Of a DNA stretch of 64,000 nt, positions 42,638 to 50,626 are shown piece by piece. A model generated the notes under the pieces. It did not search any database. It was not told where the DNA came from and was given only the letters and a program-made list of their open reading frames with translations. Source of the stretch: Alphaproteobacteria bacterium. Lineage in GTDB: Bacteria; Pseudomonadota; Alphaproteobacteria; Micropepsales; Micropepsaceae. Each line of letters begins with the position of its first letter. The stretch's first letter is position 1. Location: positions 52,216 to 116,215 of the forward strand of contig JAJPIX010000047.1 in assembly GCA_021324545.1 (NCBI GenBank), given 5' to 3'. The position numbers were made by a program, and so were the translations under genes.

Positions 42638-42884
42638 GCTCATCCTCTTCGTGCAGCTGGTGCGAATCTTCCGCCCGCAGTTCAAGCCCATAGATCGACT
42701 TCAGTTGCATGATTTTTTTCAGCGTCTTTTCGCTGAACGGCTGCTTGCCCTCAAACGTGTGCAACACCATCCCCTCCACTAGGTCGCCAAGCGAAAGATC
42801 CAGATATTCCGCCAGAGCCTTCAGCACCTTCAGGATGTGTCGCTCGAGCCTGATCCCGGTCTGGACTCGCTCAATTTCCTTCAT
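42624..42884 (-). CDS. ribbon-helix-helix-like small regulator
   Basis: An 86-residue protein: 'VQTGIRLERHILKVLKALAEYLDLSLGDLVEGMVLHTFEGKQPF' reads like a ribbon-helix-helix strand-helix-helix unit, with a charged C-terminus. The longer open frame upstream has no coding character, and I start at ATG 42884. No Shine-Dalgarno sequence precedes it (GTACCAAAATACC); the predicted -10 box is about 23 bases upstream. It heads a three-gene overlapping run with the two small genes downstream. Regulation of its own operon through the TACACTTGTA palindrome is plausible. Confidence 0.65.
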   Translation of the reverse strand: MKEIERVQTGIRLERHILKVLKALAEYLDLSLGDLVEGMVLHTFEGKQPFSEKTLKKIMQLKSIYGLELRAEDSHQLHEEDEHVRR

Positions 42885-42894
42885 GGTATTTTGG

Positions 42895-42912
42895 TACACT
42901 TGTATAATTATA
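42895..42912 (-). promoter_or_regulatory. -10 box and palindrome before the RHH-like gene
   Basis: On the minus strand TATAAT lies at 42912-42907, and the palindrome TACA-CT-TGTA at 42904-42895 covers the expected transcription start. The patch is strikingly AT-rich in this GC-rich genome. A repressor bound there would block initiation. I see no good -35 element. Confidence 0.45.
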
Positions 42913-43046
42913 ACGTCAAGCCCGGGCCATGATTTTCCTTTGCCTTGCCGCCTATCCCCGCTAGAACACCCGCCTTCCTCGAAATCCTGTTTTCGAGCGA
43001 AGGGACGGGGTGGACAGCCCCGCCCTGGAACAGAAGGACTTTGCTC

Positions 43047-43811
43047 ATGGCCGAACCGCAGCGCCCGCTCATGCCCAAGGCCACCGCCGTGTGGCTGGTG
43101 GAGAACACCTCGCTTACCTTCGAGCAGATCGCCGATTTCTGCGGGCTGCACCCGCTGGAAGTCAAAGGCATCGCCGACGAAGACGTGGCCAAAGGCATCA
43201 AAGGGCTTGACCCTGTGTCATCGGGCCAGCTCACGCGCGAGCAGATCGAGGCCGCCGAACAGAATCCGAAAATGCGCCTGAAGATGGCCGCGCCCAAACA
43301 CAAGATCCCGCAGGTCAAGCTGAAAAAGGCGCCGCGCTACACGCCCGTCTCCAAGCGGCAGGACAAGCCCGATGCCGTCTATTGGATCCTGCGAAACCAT
43401 CCTGAATTTACTGACGCCGAGATCGTGCGACTGGTCGGAACGACCAAGGCGACAATTCAGAAGATCCGCGAGCGTTCGCACTGGAATGCACAGAACATCA
43501 AGGCCGTCGACCCGGTGACATTGGGTCTTTGCTCGCAACTTGAGCTTGATCTTGCCGTGACGCGCGCTCACCAGAAGCGCGAACGCGCCATGAAGCGCGC
43601 GGCCAAGCGGGGCGAAACGCTGAAGCCTCTTTCTGAGACGGTCGCGGCTGTCGAGCCCGCCTCGCCTGAGAAGACGCAAGAGCCTGCCGAAGCGCCGGCA
43701 AAGAAGGAAGTCGAGCCCACGGCTGAGAGCGTGTTCGGCAACCGGCCGGCCGCTGAGGACGAAGACATGGGCGCCGCATCCGGAGACGTCAACACCGACG
43801 AGAATGTCTGA
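43047..43811 (+). CDS. trcR: TrcR-like cell-cycle transcriptional regulator (DUF1013)
   Basis: A 254-residue protein of the DUF1013/TrcR family. An N-terminal half has two helix-turn-helix-like segments ('ATAVWLVENTSLTFEQIADFCGLHPLEVKGIADEDVAKGIKGLDP' and 'AVYWILRNHPEFTDAEIVRLVGTTKATIQKIRERSHWNAQNIKAVDPVTLGLCSQLELDLAV'). The C-terminal 80 residues are acidic and unfolded. These proteins associate with RNA polymerase-type regulation of cell-cycle genes in Alphaproteobacteria. Start ATG 43047 with AAGGA at 43034-43038; the open frame begins earlier but lies opposite the RHH gene's promoter. Confidence 0.85.
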   Translation: MAEPQRPLMPKATAVWLVENTSLTFEQIADFCGLHPLEVKGIADEDVAKGIKGLDPVSSGQLTREQIEAAEQNPKMRLKMAAPKHKIPQVKLKKAPRYTPVSKRQDKPDAVYWILRNHPEFTDAEIVRLVGTTKATIQKIRERSHWNAQNIKAVDPVTLGLCSQLELDLAVTRAHQKRERAMKRAAKRGETLKPLSETVAAVEPASPEKTQEPAEAPAKKEVEPTAESVFGNRPAAEDEDMGAASGDVNTDENV

Positions 43812-43812
43812 A

Positions 43813-45048
43813 TTACCCTTGCGCGGCTCCGCGGGGGTCAAGTTCGGCGGCGACCGGTGACGACTGCTGCGGCACTGGCGCAAAATGTTCCCGGCGCTCT
43901 TCGGCCGGAGCATCGCGCGTCGCAAGACGCGTCACCGTGAATGCCGCCATGCCCAGATGCACAAAAGCCGTGTAAAGGAAAAGCGACGCCGAACCCTCGC
44001 GCGCCATGACGGCGGCTCCTAGAACCGGGCCTGCCACCGACGCAACAGCGTTGATCAGAAGCAGCGTGGCCGACGCCTCCACAAACATCTCGCGTGGCAG
44101 CCGGTCGTTGGCATGGGCGACCGAAAGGCCGTAGAGCGGCAACATCGCGACGCCGTACACGGCAACCAGAACGAGCGCCACCGTGCGGCTTCGATCGCCA
44201 AAAAAATAGAGCGCGACGCCGGCGGCAGCGGCTGCCAGACACACCCCTGCGATGATCACACGCCGGTCCATACGGTCGGACAGGCGGCCCAGCGGAACCT
44301 GGATGATCGCGCCGCCCAGTGTAAATGCGCTCATGAAGGCCGCAAGAAGGCCGCGCGTCAGGTGATGATCGTGCGCGTAGATGGGCGCCAGGGCCCAAAT
44401 TGCGGCGTTCGCAAGGCCCACAGCAATGCAACCCGCCACGCCTACGGGGGACGAATAGTACATCCGCATGGGCCGCAGAATCGGAATGGCCGCCGTCTGC
44501 GGCGGGGGAAGGCGCGTCATGCTGACGGGGATCAGGCACAGCGCATAGGCGATGGCCGACAGGCTGAAGAGCGAGTAACTTGAGGCCCTGCCCGTGGCGT
44601 AAAGCCACTGGCCGGCGATCAACCCGATGAAATTCACCGTCATGTAGGCAGAAAAAATCCGCCCGCGCGTCTCGTTGCTGGCGCGATCGTTAAGCCAGCT
44701 TTCGATCGCCATGTAGAGATTGGCTGCAGCGAACCCGAACAGGCCGCGCACGACGATCCACACCCATTCTGCGGCGAATAGCGATTGCAGCAGCGGGGTG
44801 ACTGCGGCGATTCCGGCCGCAATCGCGAAAGTCCGGCTGTGGCCTACGCGTGCGAGCAGCCTGGGGCCGGTGAAACAGCCAAGCACGAAACCGACATAGT
44901 AGGCCGAGCCGATGAGGCCGATCACCAGATCCGAAAAGCCGTTCAGATGCGCCCGAACGGGCGTCAACGTCCCGAGCAGTCCGTTGCCCACGAGGAAAAT
45001 GAGGACGGAAAGGAGAATGGAGGCGACGGCGTAAAGCTGTTTGCGCAT
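43813..45048 (-). CDS. MFS transporter (YfkF/YcaD-like)
   Basis: A 411-residue major facilitator with 12 predicted helices. The family loop is visible as 'GPRLLARVGHSRTFA' between helices 2 and 3 and 'GRLSDRMDRRVIIA' between helices 8 and 9. The N-terminal 'LLGTLTPVRAHLNGFSDLVIGLIGSAYYVGFVLG' matches the YcaD-type subgroup of uncharacterised efflux or nutrient carriers. Substrate unknown. It follows the DedA-like gene by 6 bases on the same strand. Confidence 0.85.
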   Translation of the reverse strand: MRKQLYAVASILLSVLIFLVGNGLLGTLTPVRAHLNGFSDLVIGLIGSAYYVGFVLGCFTGPRLLARVGHSRTFAIAAGIAAVTPLLQSLFAAEWVWIVVRGLFGFAAANLYMAIESWLNDRASNETRGRIFSAYMTVNFIGLIAGQWLYATGRASSYSLFSLSAIAYALCLIPVSMTRLPPPQTAAIPILRPMRMYYSSPVGVAGCIAVGLANAAIWALAPIYAHDHHLTRGLLAAFMSAFTLGGAIIQVPLGRLSDRMDRRVIIAGVCLAAAAAGVALYFFGDRSRTVALVLVAVYGVAMLPLYGLSVAHANDRLPREMFVEASATLLLINAVASVAGPVLGAAVMAREGSASLFLYTAFVHLGMAAFTVTRLATRDAPAEERREHFAPVPQQSSPVAAELDPRGAAQG

Positions 45049-45054
45049 CGTTCT

Positions 45055-45678
45055 TCAGGCACCAAAGGCGTATCGTGCTATGAAGAAACCGCCTATCACC
45101 AGAACCGCGAAGCCGAGAAGCACAAGACCAAGGCGCCGTTCGATAAATTCGCGCACCGGCTCGCCGATCCAGTAGAGCAGCGCTGAGATGAAGAGGAAGC
45201 GTCCCCCGCGGCTGATGATCGAGAAAATGATGAACAGCCAGATGTTGTAGTGCGCAAAACCCGACGCAATCGTCACCAGCTTGTAGGGAATGGGCGTCAG
45301 CCCTTTGATGAGAATGATCCAGCCGCCCCAGTGGTTATAGGCGGCGCGGAATGTTTCCAGATCGGAGCCATAGCCATATGCATTGATCAACCACTGGCCC
45401 ACCGTGTTGTAGAGAAAGTCGCCGATGGCATAACCCAGAAGCCCGCCCACCACGGAAGTCAGAGTGCACCAGGCCGCGAGCCGGAAGGCATTCTTGCGGT
45501 CTGCCAGCACCATGGGCACCAGAAGCAGGTCCGGCGGCATGGGGAAAAACGAGCTTTCGGCAAACGATACGAAGCCCAGCACCCAAAAGGCGTTCGGTCC
45601 CTGGGCGTGGCGCATCACCCAGTCGTAGAGCCGGTAGTGCACCTGGCGCCGCCCCGCGGGCATGCCGGTCTCCGTCAT
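45055..45678 (-). CDS. DedA/YqaA family membrane protein
   Basis: A 207-residue SNARE-associated (DedA superfamily) protein of the YqaA branch: 'FVSFAESSFFPMPPDLLLVPMVLADRKNAFRLAAWCTLTSVVGGLLGYAIG' followed by 'LIKGLTPIPYKLVTIASGFAHYNIWLFIIFSIISRGGRFLF'. The conserved Glu in 'ESSFFPMPPD' and the Arg in 'SRGGRF' are present. DedA-type proteins act in lipid carrier recycling or proton-dependent membrane homeostasis. Co-transcribed with the MFS gene downstream. Confidence 0.88.
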   Translation of the reverse strand: MTETGMPAGRRQVHYRLYDWVMRHAQGPNAFWVLGFVSFAESSFFPMPPDLLLVPMVLADRKNAFRLAAWCTLTSVVGGLLGYAIGDFLYNTVGQWLINAYGYGSDLETFRAAYNHWGGWIILIKGLTPIPYKLVTIASGFAHYNIWLFIIFSIISRGGRFLFISALLYWIGEPVREFIERRLGLVLLGFAVLVIGGFFIARYAFGA

Positions 45679-45801
45679 GGCGCTCCCTTCGATCGAATGG
45701 CCGTTCCTAGCAATGGCGCGCCGGCAAGTCGATGGCGCCGCGCTTGCTGCATGTAATCCGTTTCATTAGCTTTTGCAGCGCGGCTGGAACGAAATTTCCT
45801 C

Positions 45802-47649
45802 ATGGCAAAGCGTAAACCCCCTCGGCACGGCAAGACGCCGCACAGGTCGAAAAGGAAGGCAGCACGAAAAAAGCCGCGGAAAGCGCAAAACAGAACCGCT
45901 CCCCGGCCGGCCCCCAGAAAAGCCTGGTCACCGCCACCGAACCTGCGCCCCCGCAAGGCGCGCCTGCGGCGCACGCTCGCCGGTTCGCCGCGGCCCGCAG
46001 TCGCGCGCAAGGCATCGTCCGCCGACAGCCCCTATAGCCGCGATCTCGACAAGAATGCGGCAAACTATCAGCCTCTGACCCCTCTCACCTTCCTGGAGCG
46101 CGCCGCGGGCATCTTCCCGGATCAGTTGGCAATCATTCACGGGGATCTCAGGCGTTCCTACGCTGACTTCTATGCGCGCGCGCGGAAGCTTGCTTCGGCG
46201 CTTGCCCAACGCGGGGTCAGGAAGAACGACACCGTTGCCGTGATGTTACCCAATGTGCCGGCCATGCTCGAGGCTCACTACGGCGTTCCCATGGCGGGGG
46301 CCGTGTTGAACACGCTCAATACGCGGCTTGACCCTGCCGCGCTGGCCTTCATTCTGGATCACGGCGAAGCAAAGGTGCTAATCACCGATCGCGAGTTCGC
46401 TCCCGTCATCAGGGAGGCGCTGCGGTTGGCTAAGACACGGCCGCTTGTCATCGATCACGACGACAGAGTGGTTCCGCAAACAGGCGAGTTTCTGGGCGAA
46501 CTCGAATACGAAGATTTCCTGAGAGACGGCGATCCCGATTTCGCCTGGGAAATGCCGGCGGACGAATGGGACGCAATCTCGCTCAACTACACGTCCGGAA
46601 CCACGGGAAACCCGAAGGGCGTGGTATTCCACCATCGCGGTGCGGCGCTCATGGGCTATGGCAACGTGATCGCAGCGGGGATGGGCAAGCATCCGGTCTA
46701 TCTTTGGACGCTGCCGATGTTTCATTGCAACGGCTGGTGCTTTCCCTGGTCACTGTCTGTGGTTGCCGGTACGCATATCTGCCTGCGCGCCGTGCGGCCC
46801 AAGGCGATGTATGACGCGATCGCGGATTACCGGGTGACGCATTTGTGCGGCGCGCCCATCGTGATGTCCACGCTCATCAACGCGCGGCCGGAAGAACGCC
46901 GCGAAATAGGGCACAGGGTTGAGTTCATGACGGCGGCCGCCCCGCCGCCCGAAGCGGTGCTGGCGGCAATGGCCGATGCCGGATTCAACGTCACGCATCT
47001 CTACGGTCTGACCGAAACCTACGGTCCCGCGGTCGTGAATGAATGGAAGGCGGAGTGGGACAAACTCGATTCCGCGCAACGCGCCGCCAGGAAGGCACGG
47101 CAGGGCGTGCGCTACCACGCGCTTGAGGCACTGACCGTGATGAATCCTGAAACGATGGAAACCGTTCCCGCCGACGGCGAGACGATCGGAGAAGTGATGT
47201 TCCGCGGGAATATCGTGATGAAGGGGTATCTCAAGAATCCTGCGGCGACGCAGGAGGCCTTTGCCGGCGGCTGGTTCCATTCCGGTGATTTGGGCGTGCT
47301 GCACCCGGATGGCTACATCCAGCTCAAGGACCGCTCAAAGGACATCATTATTTCGGGGGGCGAGAATATTTCCTCGATTGAAGTGGAGGACGTGCTGAAC
47401 AAGCATCCGGCCGTGATGTTCGTGGGCGTCGTGGCCAGGCCGGACGAAAAGTGGGGCGAAACGCCTTGCGCATTCGTGGAGAGGAAGCCTGGGCACGAGC
47501 AAGTGACAGAAGCGGAACTGATCGCGTGGTGCCGCGAGCGCCTCGCGCATTACAAATGCCCGCGCCACATCGTGTTCACGGAAATTCCCAAGACCTCCAC
47601 GGGCAAGATCCAGAAGTACAAGCTGCGCGACATGGCGAAAGCTGTCTGA
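45802..47649 (+). CDS. acyl-CoA synthetase with histone-like basic N-terminal extension
   Basis: A 615-residue AMP-forming ligase. The phosphate-binding loop is 'YTSGTTGNPKGV', the AMP-binding core ends in 'GWFHSGDLG' and 'DRSKDIIISGGENISS', and the catalytic Lys is in 'PKTSTGKIQKYKLR'. Overall it resembles medium-chain or AlkK-type acyl-CoA synthetases. Unusually, the first 71 residues are a Lys/Arg/Pro/Ala-rich stretch with no acidic residue, like a histone H1 tail, before the normal start of the enzyme. No alternative ATG, GTG or TTG exists between that stretch and the core, so the extension appears real. The next gene is a bactofilin 102 bases on. Confidence 0.9.
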   Translation: MAKRKPPRHGKTPHRSKRKAARKKPRKAQNRTAPRPAPRKAWSPPPNLRPRKARLRRTLAGSPRPAVARKASSADSPYSRDLDKNAANYQPLTPLTFLERAAGIFPDQLAIIHGDLRRSYADFYARARKLASALAQRGVRKNDTVAVMLPNVPAMLEAHYGVPMAGAVLNTLNTRLDPAALAFILDHGEAKVLITDREFAPVIREALRLAKTRPLVIDHDDRVVPQTGEFLGELEYEDFLRDGDPDFAWEMPADEWDAISLNYTSGTTGNPKGVVFHHRGAALMGYGNVIAAGMGKHPVYLWTLPMFHCNGWCFPWSLSVVAGTHICLRAVRPKAMYDAIADYRVTHLCGAPIVMSTLINARPEERREIGHRVEFMTAAAPPPEAVLAAMADAGFNVTHLYGLTETYGPAVVNEWKAEWDKLDSAQRAARKARQGVRYHALEALTVMNPETMETVPADGETIGEVMFRGNIVMKGYLKNPAATQEAFAGGWFHSGDLGVLHPDGYIQLKDRSKDIIISGGENISSIEVEDVLNKHPAVMFVGVVARPDEKWGETPCAFVERKPGHEQVTEAELIAWCRERLAHYKCPRHIVFTEIPKTSTGKIQKYKLRDMAKAV

Positions 47650-47751
47650 CGTTTTCTCGTCTCAAGGAACCGCTTGCCGCACGTAACCCATTTGTGCATC
47701 ATCCCTTTCGGGGTGCGGCGGGGGCTGAGCCTTGAATCGGAAACGCCGTTC

Positions 47752-48162
47752 ATGTTCACCCTCGCTCGCACGGTCAACGGCAAGCCGGCTTTCGCGCGCG
47801 GTGCTGACCAGGACGTGTCCCACCTCGGGCCGGGGTTGACGGCAACCGGTCTTTTTGAAACAGACGGCGAACTTTATGTCTACGGCGCGATATCGGGCCG
47901 TGTCGATGCCGCACGCCTGATTATCGCGCCCGGTGGCGTTGTGGATGGCGACGTGGTCGCGCAAGACGTGCGCATCGCCGGCCGCTTCTCGGGCCGCATT
48001 TTCGCCCCCCACGTCACAATCGACGAGACCGGCAACGTCAAGGGCCGCGTCTTTCATACAACCGTCACGGTGGCGCATGGCGCGCGCATCGATGGCCGCA
48101 TGCCATGGCGGCCGCAGAGCTATTTCGAGACCCTCAAGGAACTTCCGGAGACCTATGCATGA
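47752..48162 (+). CDS. bactofilin family protein 1
   Basis: A 136-residue bactofilin: the beta-helix repeat pattern is clear in 'GLFETDGELYVYGAISGRVDAARLIIAPGGVVDGDVVAQDVRIAGRFSGRIFAPHVTIDETGNVKGRVFHTTVTVAHGARIDGRM', where G-x-(V/I)-x-G turns recur about every 17 residues. Bactofilins polymerise into cytoskeletal filaments; in Caulobacter BacA/BacB recruit peptidoglycan enzymes at the stalk. Start ATG 47752. It shares ATGA with the next bactofilin. Confidence 0.85.
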   Translation: MFTLARTVNGKPAFARGADQDVSHLGPGLTATGLFETDGELYVYGAISGRVDAARLIIAPGGVVDGDVVAQDVRIAGRFSGRIFAPHVTIDETGNVKGRVFHTTVTVAHGARIDGRMPWRPQSYFETLKELPETYA

Positions 48163-48701
48163 CCATCTTCAACCGCCTCAACCCCGGCAACACGGCCAAC
48201 GCAGCCCCCAACCCTCAAGGGAGACAGACGATGCCAGACAATACCGCAAACCAGGCGACCGCTCCGGAATCAAAACGGCCGCAAGCAGTAGCCCAACCCC
48301 TTTACGCAGCCGCAGGCACAGGAGGCCCCATGACGTCCGTCATCAGCAAAGCGCTCAAGATCACCGGTCAGCTTGAATCCACCGAGAACATCCAGGTGGA
48401 TGGGCAGATTGAAGGCGACGTGCGCGGCCTTTCAGTGAAGGTGGGCAACGGCGCCCGGGTGAAGGGCACGGTCTATGGCGATGAAGTGGAGCTTGCCGGC
48501 ACCGTTGACGGCAAGATCGAAGCCAAGAAAGTTGTTCTGACCGGCACTGCGCGCATGCAGGGTGATGTCATCCACCAGGACATCCGCATAGAGTCGGGCG
48601 CCTATATCGATGGTCATTGCAAGCCTGATTTCGGCAAGGGCGGCAAGGCAAGCCAGCCCTCGCTGAAAGCCGTGGCCGGCGAAAAAACAAGCGCGGCCTA
48701 G
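48159..48701 (+). CDS. bactofilin family protein 2
   Basis: A 180-residue bactofilin with an unstructured 70-residue N-terminus and the typical core 'ISKALKITGQLESTENIQVDGQIEGDVRGLSVKVGNGARVKGTVYGDEVELAGTVDGKIEAKKVVLTGTARMQGDVIHQDIRIESGAYIDGHCKP'. Start ATG 48159 overlaps the stop of bactofilin 1 and has CGGAG upstream. The pair resembles the BacA/BacB partnership. An intrinsic terminator follows 24 bases after the stop. Confidence 0.9.
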   Translation: MTIFNRLNPGNTANAAPNPQGRQTMPDNTANQATAPESKRPQAVAQPLYAAAGTGGPMTSVISKALKITGQLESTENIQVDGQIEGDVRGLSVKVGNGARVKGTVYGDEVELAGTVDGKIEAKKVVLTGTARMQGDVIHQDIRIESGAYIDGHCKPDFGKGGKASQPSLKAVAGEKTSAA

Positions 48702-48725
48702 GCCCGCAACCTCAAACAACGCAAT

Positions 48726-48763
48726 CCGCTGCGGCTCTGAATGGGCCGCAGCGGCTGTTTTTT
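48726..48763 (+). terminator. intrinsic terminator of the bactofilin operon
   Basis: A perfect 10-base stem CCGCTGCGGC (48726-48735) / GCCGCAGCGG (48745-48754) followed by CTG and six T residues (48758-48763). Confidence 0.88.
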
Positions 48764-48802
48764 GCGATGTGGCTGTCCTAGGGTCGTTCCGGAGGGGAAC
48801 CC

Positions 48803-50044
48803 ATGACCGGCAACGGCGCAAGCCGCTACGCGCTCGTTTTCATCTTTATCACCATGTTCGCAGACACGGTGGGCCTGGGCATCGTCATTCCTGTGGCGCC
48901 GAAGATCATCGCGCAGCTGACGGGTCTTGGCATGAGCGGCGCGGCCTGGTGGGGCGGATGGCTGCAGACAGCCTTCTCCGGCATGCTTTTCCTGTTCTCG
49001 CCCCTGATCGGCAACCTGTCCGACCGCTTCGGCCGCAAGCCCGTGATCATAACTTCGCTTCTGATGCTGGGCGTGGATTACCTGATCACAGGCCTCGCCC
49101 CCACAATCTGGTGGCTGTTTGTGGGCCGCATCCTTTCGGGTATTGCGGGCGCCGCCTATACCACCGCGAACGCTTACATCGCCGATGTCTCGCCGCCGGA
49201 AAAGCGTGCGCAGAATTTCGGCCTTGTCGGGGCAGCCTTCGGCATTGGCTTTGTGGTGGGGCCTGCGCTCGGCGGGTTGATCGGGCAATTTGGCGTGCGC
49301 CTTCCTTTCTTTGCCGCTGCGGCCCTTGCCGTCGCCAACGCGATTTTCGGTCTGCTCGTCATGAGCGAATCGCTGCCGCTCGAGCGGCGCCGCAAGTTCG
49401 AGCCCTGGCGCGCCAATCCGGTCGGTTCGCTGATCGCGCTGAGACGTTATCCGATGGTAATCGGCTTCGTCGTCGTCCTTGTTCTGATGCGCCTTGCACA
49501 CGACGCCAATCCGGTGATCTGGGCCTATTACGTCTATCTGAAGTTTCACTGGACAACGGCCCAGCTCGGCCTGGCGCTTGCCTTTCTCGGCCTTGTAATG
49601 GCGTTCGTGTTCGGCTTTCTCACGCGGATCGCCATCCCGAGACTGGGAGAGCACCGTACGGCAATCATCGGCCTGATGTCGGGCGCCCTGGGCTTTGCCG
49701 GCTACGCATTCGCGACGCAGGGCTGGCAAATGTATCCATGGATGCTCGTCTGGGCGCTGGTAGGCCTGGCCCTGCCGTCCATCAACGGGATTATCTCCAA
49801 GCACGTTCCCGCCAACGAGCAGGGCGAACTGCAGGGCGCGCTGTCAAGCATCGGTGGCGTAACATCGATCGCCGCGCCCGTGTTGCTGACCAACGTATTT
49901 TCCTATTTCACCGGGCCGCACGCGCCGATCTATTTTCCCGGCGCAGCCTTCTTTGCAGGCGCGCTAATGCTCGCGCTGGCCGCCTTGCTGCTCGGCCGCG
50001 CCGAACGCGGGGCCGGGCCGGAATTGGTGCAGGAAGGAAGTTAG
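48803..50044 (+). CDS. TetA-like MFS transporter
   Basis: A 413-residue 12-helix transporter of the TetA(class A-D)-like TCR group. The motif A loop is 'PLIGNLSDRFGRKPVII' between helices 2 and 3, and 'GFVVGPALGGLIGQFG' is the antiporter motif C of drug:H+ exchangers in helix 5. The N-terminal 'FADTVGLGIVIPVAPKIIAQLTG' is typical. It is chromosomal, unlinked to any TetR gene, so its drug or metabolite is unknown. Confidence 0.9.
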   Translation: MTGNGASRYALVFIFITMFADTVGLGIVIPVAPKIIAQLTGLGMSGAAWWGGWLQTAFSGMLFLFSPLIGNLSDRFGRKPVIITSLLMLGVDYLITGLAPTIWWLFVGRILSGIAGAAYTTANAYIADVSPPEKRAQNFGLVGAAFGIGFVVGPALGGLIGQFGVRLPFFAAAALAVANAIFGLLVMSESLPLERRRKFEPWRANPVGSLIALRRYPMVIGFVVVLVLMRLAHDANPVIWAYYVYLKFHWTTAQLGLALAFLGLVMAFVFGFLTRIAIPRLGEHRTAIIGLMSGALGFAGYAFATQGWQMYPWMLVWALVGLALPSINGIISKHVPANEQGELQGALSSIGGVTSIAAPVLLTNVFSYFTGPHAPIYFPGAAFFAGALMLALAALLLGRAERGAGPELVQEGS

Positions 50045-50214
50045 TGAACGCCGCTTCGCAATCGTTCCAGTTCGTCCTTGATCCGAAGCTTTTCTTTCTT
50101 GAGGGCGGAGACCCTGATCTCATCCCAGTCGGGGTGGGCCAGCTCGGCCTCGATCAGTTCCTCCAGTTTCTTGTGCTTTTCCGATAGCTCCTGGATGTGC
50201 CCTTGCAGTGCCAT
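50041..50214 (-). CDS. YdcH/DUF465 family small protein 1
   Basis: A 57-residue charged helical protein: 'IQELSEKHKKLEELIEAELAHPDWDEIRVSALKKEKLRIKDELERLRSG'. This is the DUF465/YdcH pattern, an antiparallel helical hairpin common in Alphaproteobacteria, often found as two divergent copies as here. Start ATG 50214 after AAGAGGTG. Its stop overlaps the MFS gene end by 4 bases. Function unknown. Confidence 0.88.
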   Translation of the reverse strand: MALQGHIQELSEKHKKLEELIEAELAHPDWDEIRVSALKKEKLRIKDELERLRSGVH

Positions 50215-50414
50215 GCTTGCACCTCTTTCTGAAGGGAACCGTATTAGACCACCATCGCCCCGTCCTGTCACGGCCTTCCGCTCCGGGCGGTTGGCAAGAG
50301 GTTAAGCCAAACCCTTACGGTCCCGGCCTTTTTTGAAAGCGATTCCGCCCGTGTGCGGGTATTGTTAAATGCCCGGCGGACAGCCCCCCGAATCAACGGC
50401 ACGGCACCAATGAC

Positions 50415-50621
50415 ATGACCGAAGCCGAGGAACAGACGCTCAGAGCCAAGCTCGCGGAACTTGTTCAGGAACACCGCGATCTGGACGCGGCAATCGCTGC
50501 CATGACCGCGTCGGGTACGGCTGACCAGCTTCAACTCACGCGCCTGAAGAAGCGCAAGTTGCAAATCAAGGATCTGATTGCGGCGATCGAAGACGCGCTG
50601 TTGCCGGATATTATCGCCTGA
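50415..50621 (+). CDS. YdcH/DUF465 family small protein 2
   Basis: A 68-residue protein with 'EEQTLRAKLAELVQEHRDLDAAIAAMTASGTADQLQLTRLKKRKLQIKDLIAAIEDALLPDIIA', the same DUF465 fold. It diverges from the first copy, with a 200-base spacer that holds no gene I can support. Both copies share the closing 'LKK-x-K-L-x-I-K-D' helix. Confidence 0.9.
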   Translation: MTEAEEQTLRAKLAELVQEHRDLDAAIAAMTASGTADQLQLTRLKKRKLQIKDLIAAIEDALLPDIIA

Positions 50622-50626
50622 AGCAG

